Source: an uncultured Erysipelotrichaceae bacterium (GTDB lineage: Bacteria; Bacillota_I; Bacilli_A; RFN20; CAG-826). From it: a stretch of DNA of 47,709 bases. Position 1 is the stretch's first letter. Each line of letters opens with the position of its first letter. Made by a program: the position numbers and the translations under genes. The notes beneath the pieces are model-generated. The model was not told the origin of the DNA and searched no databases. It saw only the letters and a list, made by a program, of their open reading frames with translations. Positions 15,625 to 23,074 of the stretch are shown here, piece by piece. The DNA lies in contig CAMYZF010000001.1 in assembly GCA_947303755.1 (NCBI GenBank), forward strand, positions 1-47,709, given 5' to 3'.

Positions 15625-17135
15625 TGAAAAAACTTGCCAGCGGTTATCGCCTTATTTTCGGCTATTTAGGAATTTTCCTAGTTGTTACTGGAATAATCAT
15701 ATTACTTCCATTAGCACTTTTAGTTATTCCTGCTTACCGAGATGACAGTGTTTACGCACTGCAATTTTTAATCACTGGTGGTTCGACGATATTAGTTGGT
15801 GTTGCCTTATTTTTCATTTTGATTTTCAACCGCGAAAAAGCCAAACTCCAAAAGCATCAAGATTCGATTCTTTTAGTGCTTGTTTGGATGAGCGCAATTT
15901 TGATCTCTGCTGTCCCATTTTTTACCTCCGGACATATGGGTGTTTCAGAGTCAATTTTTGAGTCAACATCTGGTTATGCAACAGTCGGTTTAACTAGACT
16001 TCCAAGAGAGCTTTACGATTCACACATATTTACGTTTTACCGTGCAATTCTCCAGTTTTTTGGCGGTGTTGGTTTAGTTTTAGTTGTCACTAGCGCTATC
16101 TCAGATCGCTATGGTTTGAAGCTTTATGTTGCTGAAGGTCATAACGACAAACTAATCCCAAATTTAAGCAAATCTGCTCGTATTATTATCGGTATTTATA
16201 TTGGCTACATTTTACTAGGCACTATTGCCTTAAGAATAGCGGGTGTTGAATGGTTTGATGCGGTATGCCATTCTATCTCTTCGGTTGCGACTGGTGGATT
16301 CTCATCTAAACATGGCGGCATGCTTGAACTAAGTGGCAACATGATGGCGATTGAAATCATCACCATGGTGTTAATGTTTTTAGGTGGCACTAACTTTGCT
16401 CTTAACCTGTTATTAATTACTGGCAAACTCAAAAAGGTTGGCCGCGATATTGAAATTCGTACCTTTGGTATATTCGTTTTGATCTTACTACCTTTGTTTG
16501 TTTTATCATTTGCATTAAGCAATAATCCACTTACTGGTTCTAGTTATACAGTTGGTCAATCATTCCGTTATGGAATATTCGCCTTCATGACAGGCATGAC
16601 CACGACTGGTTACTCTAATTTACCCGCAGGAATTGCTTTAGCACCTTATGGAGTCATATTCCTAATTATTTGTACCAATGTCATTGGCTCTGGCAGTGGT
16701 TCAACAGCGGGCGGCGTTAAACTTTACCGTGTTGGTGTGGCAGCGAAATCCTATTTCTGGACACTTCGTAAGAAGATTTCAAGAAAACGATACATCTTTC
16801 CTAATTATATTTGGAGATTTGGTGAACGTCGTGAAGTTAGCATTGACGAAGCTAATGAATCCTTTGGTTATATAATTCTTTATATAATTGTTTTATTTGT
16901 AGGTTCGTTCCTCGTTTCACTTATCGGTGGATATGATCTTGCTTCGTCGTTATTTGAATTTTCCAATGCGTTATCATCAACTGGTTTATCAAATGGTTTA
17001 ACCGCAAGCGTTACTAATCCAGCTGTTTTATGGATTATGACCGTTGGCATGTTTGCAGGTCGTTTAGAAATATTGGTTATCTATTACGGATTCTATAGAA
17101 TCGCTAGAGATATTTTAAGAAAGGAAACAGTCTAA
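15624..17135 (+). CDS. trkH: TrkH-family K+ channel/transporter subunit, copy 1
   Basis: 503 aa, four M1-P-M2 repeats. Selectivity filter segments are visible: P1 ATVG (119-122), P2 ATGGFS (222-227), P3 TTTGYS (326-331) and P4 SSTGLS (451-456). The conserved GSGSGSTAGGVKLYR segment (about 356-369) is typical of TrkH. It forms the membrane pore for K+ (or Na+) uptake and works with the RCK proteins encoded just upstream. It starts by TAATG overlap with the RCK gene and is followed 4 nt later by a paralogue. Confidence 0.9.
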   Translation: MKKLASGYRLIFGYLGIFLVVTGIIILLPLALLVIPAYRDDSVYALQFLITGGSTILVGVALFFILIFNREKAKLQKHQDSILLVLVWMSAILISAVPFFTSGHMGVSESIFESTSGYATVGLTRLPRELYDSHIFTFYRAILQFFGGVGLVLVVTSAISDRYGLKLYVAEGHNDKLIPNLSKSARIIIGIYIGYILLGTIALRIAGVEWFDAVCHSISSVATGGFSSKHGGMLELSGNMMAIEIITMVLMFLGGTNFALNLLLITGKLKKVGRDIEIRTFGIFVLILLPLFVLSFALSNNPLTGSSYTVGQSFRYGIFAFMTGMTTTGYSNLPAGIALAPYGVIFLIICTNVIGSGSGSTAGGVKLYRVGVAAKSYFWTLRKKISRKRYIFPNYIWRFGERREVSIDEANESFGYIILYIIVLFVGSFLVSLIGGYDLASSLFEFSNALSSTGLSNGLTASVTNPAVLWIMTVGMFAGRLEILVIYYGFYRIARDILRKETV

Positions 17136-17139
17136 CGAA

Positions 17140-18678
17140 ATGAAGAAAGTCGCTTCTGGATATCGTTTGATCTTTGGTTACTTAGGTATCTTTTTAGCAA
17201 TGGCTGGTGTGATCATCTTATTGCCGTTATTTTTACTCATCGTTCCAGCATTTAGAGATGACATTATTTATATTCCTCATTTTCTTATTCCAGGCTTATC
17301 AATGCTTGTCGGAGGAATATTACTATATACTTTCCTTCTTTTGGGGCGTGAAAAATCTAAACTCCAAAAACATCAAGATTCAATCCTTCTTGTTCTAGTT
17401 TGGTTGGTGGCAATTGTTGTTTCCGCGATTCCGTTTTTCTTATACGGAAGACTAAATAAGGTTGATGCTGGCTACGAGATAATGAGCTTTACCGAATCGA
17501 TTTTTGAGTCATGTTCTGGCTATGCTTCGGTTGGTTTAACTCGCCTTCCAATTCAACTTTACGATTCACATATTTTTACATTTTACCGCGCAGTTCTCCA
17601 GTTTTTTGGTGGTGTTGGCCTTGTTCTTATCATCACTAGCGCAGTCTCAGATCGTTATGGTTTGAAGCTATATTCTGCCGAAGGACACAACGACAAAATT
17701 ATTCCAAATCTTGCTAAATCAGCACGTATCATTTTATCGATGTATGTTGGTTTTATCGCTCTTGGTACAGTTGCTTTAATTATCGCTGGAGTTAATTGGT
17801 TCGATGCATTGACTCATTCTATTTCATCCATCGCTACTGGAGGTTTCTCTTCTAAAGCCAATGGTATGGCTGGTTATAGCGGCAATCAAATGGCTATTGA
17901 AATCATCACTTGTGTGCTTATGGTTTTAGGCGCGACAAACTTTGTTTTGCACTTCATGCTTTTACTTGGAAGATTCAAAAAAGTTGGCAAAGATATTGAA
18001 ATCAAAACTTTTGGAATAATTATTTTGGTGTTCGTGCCATTAATGTTTATGGCGTTTTTCTTTAGTAGAACAAGTCAATTTTCAGTTAGTAATTTCACTG
18101 TTGGTGAATCATTCAGATATGGAATATTTACATTCCTAAGTTGTATTACTACAACTGGCTATAGTAATGTTCCTGCGACAATGAGCATTCCAAGCGTTGC
18201 TTTCTTGTTGTTAACAATTTGCAATGTTATTGGTGGTGGTATGGGTTCAACTGCTGGTGGTGTTAAGTTCTATCGTCTCGGTATCGCTTGTAAGTCTTAC
18301 TATTGGACGCTAAGAGCAAGACTATCTCCAAGAAGATATATTTATCCAACCTACATTTCTAGATGTGGTGAAACCAAAGAAATCTCAAAAGATGATTCCA
18401 ATGAAGCCTTTGGCTACATTCTTCTTTATGTTTTAGTTATGCTTGTTGGTGCCTATCTAGTTTCTGTTTTAGGCCATTATGATTTTGGATCATCATTATT
18501 CGAATTCTCCACTGCATTATCTGGTACCGGCTTATCAAATGGTATTACAACTACCGCGAACTATGCAGTCTTATGGGTCTTAAATGTCGGAATGTTTGCA
18601 GGCCGTCTAGAAATTCTTGTTGTTTATTACGCTCTCTTTAGAGTAGCGAGAGATATATTAAGAAAGGAAACAATTTAA
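17140..18678 (+). CDS. trkH: TrkH-family K+ channel/transporter subunit, copy 2
   Basis: 512 aa, a tandem paralogue of the preceding gene. Both start with nearly the same KxASGYRLIFGYLGIFL segment and end ARDILRKET. Filter segments are ASVG, ATGGFS, TTTGYS and SGTGLS; the first differs by Ser for Thr and the last by Gly for Ser from copy 1. It has an insert in the first loop (YGRLNKVDAGYEIMSF). The same RCK pair may serve two pores with different ion selectivity or affinity. It may also form heterodimers, since TrkH/KtrB are dimers. Its sequence divergence suggests an old duplication. Confidence 0.9.
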   Translation: MKKVASGYRLIFGYLGIFLAMAGVIILLPLFLLIVPAFRDDIIYIPHFLIPGLSMLVGGILLYTFLLLGREKSKLQKHQDSILLVLVWLVAIVVSAIPFFLYGRLNKVDAGYEIMSFTESIFESCSGYASVGLTRLPIQLYDSHIFTFYRAVLQFFGGVGLVLIITSAVSDRYGLKLYSAEGHNDKIIPNLAKSARIILSMYVGFIALGTVALIIAGVNWFDALTHSISSIATGGFSSKANGMAGYSGNQMAIEIITCVLMVLGATNFVLHFMLLLGRFKKVGKDIEIKTFGIIILVFVPLMFMAFFFSRTSQFSVSNFTVGESFRYGIFTFLSCITTTGYSNVPATMSIPSVAFLLLTICNVIGGGMGSTAGGVKFYRLGIACKSYYWTLRARLSPRRYIYPTYISRCGETKEISKDDSNEAFGYILLYVLVMLVGAYLVSVLGHYDFGSSLFEFSTALSGTGLSNGITTTANYAVLWVLNVGMFAGRLEILVVYYALFRVARDILRKETI

Positions 18679-18680
18679 CT

Positions 18681-19100
18681 ATGTTAATTAATGAACTTGA
18701 AAAAGCTAATATCGAAGCTTTGAAAAACAAAGATAAAACCTCGAGAGCGGTTCTTTCAGTTGTTATCAACAAATATAGAGTCAACGCGATTGAACTAAAG
18801 GCTCAAGGCAAAGAAGCCACTGATACAGATTTAATTCGCGTTATAAACAAAGTTGTCAAAGAATTAGACGAAGAAAAAGTTGGCTATGAAAAGCTTGGAA
18901 GAAGTGAAGATGTTAAAAATATTGAACTTCAAAAAGCAGTTATTGAAAAATATCTTCCTAAACTTATGAGCGAAGATGAAATTCGTAAAGTCATCGCTTC
19001 GTTAGAAGATAAATCGATGCCATCAGTTATGAAACATTTCAAACTGAATTATGATGGCAAAGTTGATATGTCTTTAGTCTCGAAGATTGCTCGAGAATAA
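18681..19100 (+). CDS. yqeY: GatB/YqeY domain protein
   Basis: 139 aa, full length for YqeY. A helical N-terminal domain (LEKANIEALKNKDKTSRAVLS) and a C-terminal helical part with IEKYLPKLMSEDEIRKVIAS match the tail domain shared with GatB/GatE of the tRNA amidotransferase. Its exact cellular role is not established; it may bind tRNA. It starts 2 nt after trkH2 stops, so it belongs to the same transcript. Confidence 0.9.
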   Translation: MLINELEKANIEALKNKDKTSRAVLSVVINKYRVNAIELKAQGKEATDTDLIRVINKVVKELDEEKVGYEKLGRSEDVKNIELQKAVIEKYLPKLMSEDEIRKVIASLEDKSMPSVMKHFKLNYDGKVDMSLVSKIARE

Positions 19101-19108
19101 ATTCTAAC

Positions 19109-19137
19109 TTGTTAAGAGACTACTATTTATCTATAAT
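19109..19137 (+). promoter_or_regulatory. tRNA-Trp promoter
   Basis: TTGTTA (19109-19114), a 17-nt spacer, and a consensus TATAAT (19132-19137). The start falls at about 19144, six nt before the tRNA. Confidence 0.75.
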
Positions 19138-19149
19138 AGTGGTCGCACT

Positions 19150-19223
19150 AGGGGCGTCGTACAATGGCAGTACAACGGTCTCCAAAACCGCTAATGCGGG
19201 TTCGATTCCTGCCGCCCCTGCCA
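19150..19223 (+). tRNA. trnW: tRNA-Trp (CCA anticodon)
   Basis: Acceptor AGGGGCG (19150-19156) pairs with CGCCCCT (19213-19219), then discriminator G and encoded CCA. The anticodon loop CTCCAAA gives CCA. The T-arm contains GGTTCGATTCC. Only UGG is read, consistent with TGA being a stop in this genome. Confidence 0.95.
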
Positions 19224-19237
19224 TAATCGTATAAAAT

Positions 19238-19261
19238 GTCTGATACAATTCAGACTTTTTT
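19238..19261 (+). terminator. tRNA-Trp terminator
   Basis: GTCTGA pairs with TCAGAC over a TACAAT loop, followed by TTTTTT. Confidence 0.85.
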
Positions 19262-19305
19262 ATTAAATAAAAAGGTATTATTAATATTTCGCAAATTTAA
19301 TAATG

Positions 19306-19331
19306 AAAAAGACCCACTTATGGAATGAGCC
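19306..19331 (-). terminator. Possible terminator of the minus-strand FAD gene
   Basis: On the minus strand GGCTCA pairs with TGGGTC (with two G-T pairs) and is followed by TTTTT. The stem is weak. Confidence 0.4.
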
Positions 19332-19360
19332 ATATCATGGATCTTTTATTTAGTGAATTA

Positions 19361-20821
19361 TTAGAAGAATCTACCAATGATATCTTTAGATGCGGCACAG
19401 GTATCTTCCATGTCGCCGAAGGAAATGATTTCACCAGCGTAGAAGGTGTTTTTATTGCCTTGCAAGGCTTCTAATCTATCGTACCAGCCATCTGCATAGT
19501 CTTTAGCAGAAACGTGTGGGCAATAATAAACTTCTTGGGCAAAGTGTTTTTCTTTGATTGGAAAGCCGACTTTTGCCATATCTTCATCCATTGTCTTTTG
19601 AGCAAATTCATAGGTGACATCTTTTGAACCAGTATGATTTGCTAAAGCATAGACAGTGGCAGGGCAGTCACTACCAAGATGTTGCCATCTATTGTAATAG
19701 ACCATCGCGTGACCAAGTCTTTCTGGGACCATGTTTTCAACAAGATAACCAGAGATAACTGGGCTCTTTCCTTCATCAAATGTAGCGATGTAATCGATAT
19801 ATCTTTCATGAATAATCTTGGAGAATAATTCTTTTTCTTCTTCAGTCGCATCAGCGTAATTAATGAAGTAATCAAGAGGTGTGGTGACGATAAGTTTATC
19901 GAAAGTTTCGACTTTGCTCTTGCCATCTTTGCCTTTAATTGTGACGAGAACTTTACCTTCTGGACGTTCAACTTTAACAACCTCAGTTTCAAGTACTGCT
20001 GGATGTTTTAATTTCTTATTAACATGTTCATAGATTTGTTGTGTACCATCTTGCCATGTCCATAAGCCCATGTGGACGAATTCGAGAGCAGTAGTGACGT
20101 CAAGATATTTCATGACGAGAGCTGCTGGAATTTCATCGAAGAATCCGTAGCCAAATGAAGTGAATGGGGCAATCCAAATTCTTTGAACTTCTTCAACTTT
20201 GTTAAGTTTGCAGAACTCTGCAAATGGAAGTGCTAAATCTTTTAGATTTGGGTTAGTGCCCTTAATGTAATTTGGGAATGAATTTTCTTTGGTCGCTCCA
20301 CAATAACCATCGACACCTTTGGAAATACCATAGTATTCGCCTTTAGCAACACCTAAATGTCCATAGCAGTCATAGCCGACATATTTGGTTTGCATTAATT
20401 TGTTGAGTCTCTTCATTTGCTTTTTAAGTTTTAATAAACCGGAAAGCTTTTTGAATGAGAAATTAACTTTTGGTTCGAATGGATGATCAATTTCGCCAGT
20501 GGTTTTGCGGAATTCTCTTCTCATATTAGGTTCGCCTGGTTTAAAATCAGGACCTTTATGATAATAACCACCAAATTCTTCCATCTCGCTTACAGCGTGA
20601 TAAGTAATTGCACCCATAATGGCACCAGTTTCAAAAGACAATTCTTCTTCAACGCCATTATGTTTGACTTTTAATTTTGGTGACCAACATTTACCGCCAA
20701 CTTTATTAAGCTTTTCGTAAATGACATAGTCTGTGTATCCCTTCTTTTCAAGATACATAGCGGCAGATAGACCAGCTGGTCCTCCACCAATGATGCAAAT
20801 TCTTTGCTTTAAATCGCTCAT
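19361..20821 (-). CDS. FAD-dependent amine oxidase/oxidoreductase-like protein
   Basis: 486 aa. N-terminal dinucleotide fold ICIIGGGPAGLSAAMYLEKK, with the FAD ribose-binding Glu in VIYEK, followed by the GGKC motif (VGGKCWSPK) common to amine oxidases, phytoene desaturases and protoporphyrinogen oxidases. The C-terminal FAD segment is YAGEIISFGDMEDTCAAS. The substrate is unknown. An AGAAGGAG Shine-Dalgarno lies upstream of the ATG. It stands alone on the minus strand between plus-strand units. Confidence 0.8.
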   Translation of the reverse strand: MSDLKQRICIIGGGPAGLSAAMYLEKKGYTDYVIYEKLNKVGGKCWSPKLKVKHNGVEEELSFETGAIMGAITYHAVSEMEEFGGYYHKGPDFKPGEPNMRREFRKTTGEIDHPFEPKVNFSFKKLSGLLKLKKQMKRLNKLMQTKYVGYDCYGHLGVAKGEYYGISKGVDGYCGATKENSFPNYIKGTNPNLKDLALPFAEFCKLNKVEEVQRIWIAPFTSFGYGFFDEIPAALVMKYLDVTTALEFVHMGLWTWQDGTQQIYEHVNKKLKHPAVLETEVVKVERPEGKVLVTIKGKDGKSKVETFDKLIVTTPLDYFINYADATEEEKELFSKIIHERYIDYIATFDEGKSPVISGYLVENMVPERLGHAMVYYNRWQHLGSDCPATVYALANHTGSKDVTYEFAQKTMDEDMAKVGFPIKEKHFAQEVYYCPHVSAKDYADGWYDRLEALQGNKNTFYAGEIISFGDMEDTCAASKDIIGRFF

Positions 20822-20940
20822 ATAAATATGTGCTCCTTCTGAGTAATATGATACCCATGTTTCAATAAAAATTACAGCAAATATATGTTTTATCTTTACA
20901 AGATAGATAAATAATACCCCAGTATTTTCCTAGGAAATAT

Positions 20941-21147
20941 GATATAGTTTAAATACTCTAGAGAGATTGCTATATCAAAGGGCAAAGCATGAGGTCTTAG
21001 TTAGCTGTGGTAAGATAGGTGCGAATGTCTTTGCTAATACACAACTAACTCAAATTATTTGTGATGATGGAACCGTTCCTGTTAATGCCTAATTGATTTA
21101 ATTAATTTTAATACGAAAAGTGGCTCTAACGGGTCATTTTTCTTTTT
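20941..21147 (+). ncRNA. Transcribed intergenic element: structured RNA or small-ORF remnant
   Basis: The 493-nt gap 20822-21314 has no long gene but holds ordered structure. GATATAG (20941-20947) matches CTATATC (20970-20976) exactly. AGTTAGCTGTG (20999-21009) pairs with CACAACTAACT (21040-21050) with one mismatch. A terminator-like AAAAGTGGCTC-taac-GGGTCA-TTTTTCTTTTT closes the unit (21116-21147). A 41-codon frame from TTG 20967 to TAA 21092 runs through it, with segments AKHEVLVSCGKIGANVF and NTQLTQIICDDGTVPVNA. No ATG and no Shine-Dalgarno are seen. I do not recognise the peptide. It could be a decayed gene or an RNA gene. Confidence 0.4.
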
Positions 21148-21201
21148 AATTTTCGGAGATTTGCAGAGATTTTTTTGATATTTAGCACGTTTAGATAGAA
21201 G

Positions 21202-21314
21202 TGATATAATTTTTATGTGCAACCAAAAGTTGCGAAAATTCTAACTAGAGTTGGTAGAGCAACTAAAGACACAAATGCTAAATTATTGTCGTAAAAAACT
21301 TGGAGGTCAAAATT
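21202..21314 (+). promoter_or_regulatory. Extended -10 promoter and structured leader of the XRE membrane regulator
   Basis: TG-A-TATAAT (21202-21210) is a perfect extended -10. The leader of about 98 nt folds into GCAAC-caaaa-GTTGC (21219-21233) and AGTTG-gtagag-CAACT (about 21249-21264), where the loop arms share the GTTG/CAAC core and could switch partners. GGAGG precedes ATG 21315. Confidence 0.5.
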
Positions 21315-22049
21315 ATGACAATCGAAATTGCTGATAGATTAATTAAATTAAGAAAACAATATGGCTACTCACAAGAGGAACTCGCGGATAAGTTAGGATT
21401 ATCTCGACAAGCAGTTTCTAAATGGGAAAGAGCAGAAGCTTCTCCTGACACCGATAACCTCATCTGCTTAGCAAAACTATATGGAATTTCTTTAGATGAA
21501 TTATTATCAACGGATGAAGATTTAGACACTATCGTGCAAGAACAAGTTAAAAAAGATGAAGTTCATATCGAAGGTGATTCTATTAGATTAAGTGATGATG
21601 AAGGCAATCAAGTTATCATTACTGATAAAGAAGTTGTTTGCAAGGACAGCGATGGTAACTGTGTTAAAAGAAAAGATTTTCGTCATCCAGACAAAGTAAT
21701 TAACATTATCAATATTATTGAATGTGTCTTAGGAACTCTTGCTATTGTAGCTTTCATTCTTTTAGGAACTTTACTAGGTGCTTGGTATAACGCCTGGATC
21801 GTCTTTTTTGTGCCAGAAATCGTTTGTTCTATTGCTAGAGCAATACACAAGAAAAATGCCAATCAATTCAACATGGTGTTTACCGCGACAGCAACCTTCT
21901 TCTTTGTTTGTATGGTTTGTCCAGGATTATCTGCTAATTTATGGCATCCAATGTGGCTTGTCTTCTTAGCGATTCCTCTATATCACATGATAGTAAGCAC
22001 GATAAACAAACTTCTAAACAAAAACGAAGAAAAAGAAGAACTCAAATAA
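21315..22049 (+). CDS. XRE-family transcriptional regulator with C-terminal membrane domain
   Basis: 244 aa from ATG 21315 with GGAGG; an upstream TTG at 21300 overlaps the Shine-Dalgarno and is not used. Residues 3-62 form a classic HTH_3 domain (ADRLIKLRKQYGYSQEELAD, then KLGLSRQAVSKWERAEASPD). A polar linker follows (about 75-125). The C-terminal half has about four hydrophobic helices and a charged tail. This is a membrane-tethered DNA-binding protein, perhaps sensing an envelope signal or held at the membrane by it. Its targets are unknown; the next gene is also a membrane protein. Confidence 0.8.
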   Translation: MTIEIADRLIKLRKQYGYSQEELADKLGLSRQAVSKWERAEASPDTDNLICLAKLYGISLDELLSTDEDLDTIVQEQVKKDEVHIEGDSIRLSDDEGNQVIITDKEVVCKDSDGNCVKRKDFRHPDKVINIINIIECVLGTLAIVAFILLGTLLGAWYNAWIVFFVPEIVCSIARAIHKKNANQFNMVFTATATFFFVCMVCPGLSANLWHPMWLVFLAIPLYHMIVSTINKLLNKNEEKEELK

Positions 22050-22064
22050 TAACTATCCTTTTCA

Positions 22065-22090
22065 AAGATCCACTGACGAGTGGGTCTTTT
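22065..22090 (+). terminator. Terminator of the XRE regulator gene
   Basis: AAGATCCACT pairs with AGTGGGTCTT (one T-G pair) across a GACG loop, followed by TT and an AT-rich run. Confidence 0.75.
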
Positions 22091-22143
22091 AATTTTATTA
22101 AATTAGTGTAATATATACATATATTTATTTTGGAGGAATTAAT

Positions 22144-22938
22144 ATGCCATTATTTGAAGGAATGAAACAATTTGAAAATGTTAGTCCAGCTTTACAATGG
22201 GCCATCTTTATTGTTGGCGCTTTAATTCTTGTTGTCGCGGCTTTTTCAATTGTTATCAGCATTTGGCTTTGGTTCAAATACATTATCTACAATCGCACAA
22301 TGAACAAAGCCGGCATCAACGGTAAAGACGCTGCAAGAAAAATTCTTGATAACAACGGCTTGCAACACATTAAGATTTCAGTTGTTGGCTCAATGCTATT
22401 TGGTAACAGCTATTCACATTATTTCAAAAAGATTAGACTACGTCGTTTAACTGTTAAGAAAAATTCTATTTCATCGCTTGCGATGGGCGCTCAAAAATCA
22501 GCCTTAGCTATTTTAGATAAAGAAGGCGATAAAGATATGAGAACAAGAGTGATCCTCACTCCAATTACCTTCTTTGGTCCATTTGCTTTTGTGCCAATTC
22601 TTGTAATTGGTTTCTTGCTAGATGTTATTTTCTTTCATTTCACTGGCGTTGTTACCATTGTCGCTGCCGCGATTGGTTTATCATTCTTCGTCTTATCATT
22701 TGTCTTATCTTTGATGGTTCTTAAAACTGAAAAGAAAGCTCAAGTTAGAGCATTAGAAATATTAGACAAAGAAGGTTTAGCAACCGCTGATGAAAGAGAA
22801 ATGATGAAATCGTTATTTAGACTATATAACATTCAATACGTTAATGATCTCATCTTAGAATTCTTAGAAATTATTTTGAGAGTGTTGATGATTTTTGCGG
22901 GAGCGCAGAATTCTTCATCTTCATCTTCAAACAATTAA
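22144..22938 (+). CDS. YugP-like membrane protein lacking the HExxH zinc motif (pseudo-protease)
   Basis: 264 aa. It follows the YugP (Zn_peptidase_2) layout: N-terminal TM (about 19-45), a soluble segment GKDAARKILDNNGLQHIKIS (60-79), then two TM helices (about 140-190), an EKKAQVRALEILDKEGL stretch, and a last hydrophobic helix (about 236-258). Where active members carry HEVGH, this protein reads Q117-K118-S-A-L121, so both His and the Glu are lost. The 'DHYDP' segment is SHYFK here. It is therefore predicted not to bind zinc or cleave. GGAGG precedes the ATG and a terminator follows, so it looks expressed, not decayed. Tail is Ser/Asn-rich. Confidence 0.65.
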   Translation: MPLFEGMKQFENVSPALQWAIFIVGALILVVAAFSIVISIWLWFKYIIYNRTMNKAGINGKDAARKILDNNGLQHIKISVVGSMLFGNSYSHYFKKIRLRRLTVKKNSISSLAMGAQKSALAILDKEGDKDMRTRVILTPITFFGPFAFVPILVIGFLLDVIFFHFTGVVTIVAAAIGLSFFVLSFVLSLMVLKTEKKAQVRALEILDKEGLATADEREMMKSLFRLYNIQYVNDLILEFLEIILRVLMIFAGAQNSSSSSSNN

Positions 22939-22962
22939 TTATCAAAGATAATTACTAATAAG

Positions 22963-22990
22963 AGGAACCTCACTGGTTCCTTTTATTTTT
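22963..22990 (+). terminator. Terminator of the YugP-like gene
   Basis: AGGAACC pairs with GGTTCCT over TCACT (part of the loop), followed by TTTATTTTT. Confidence 0.8.
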
Positions 22991-23019
22991 AAAAATGTTT
23001 AAACGATTGTCATATTTAT

Positions 23020-23048
23020 TTGAAAAATATGAAACAAATCTGTAAAAT
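23020..23048 (+). promoter_or_regulatory. Promoter of the membrane pyrophosphatase gene
   Basis: TTGAAA (23020-23025), a 17-nt spacer, and TAAAAT (23043-23048). The Shine-Dalgarno AGGGAG lies about 8 nt before ATG 23075. Confidence 0.65.
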
Positions 23049-23074
23049 ATACATACCCCGAAGGGAGAAAAAAG

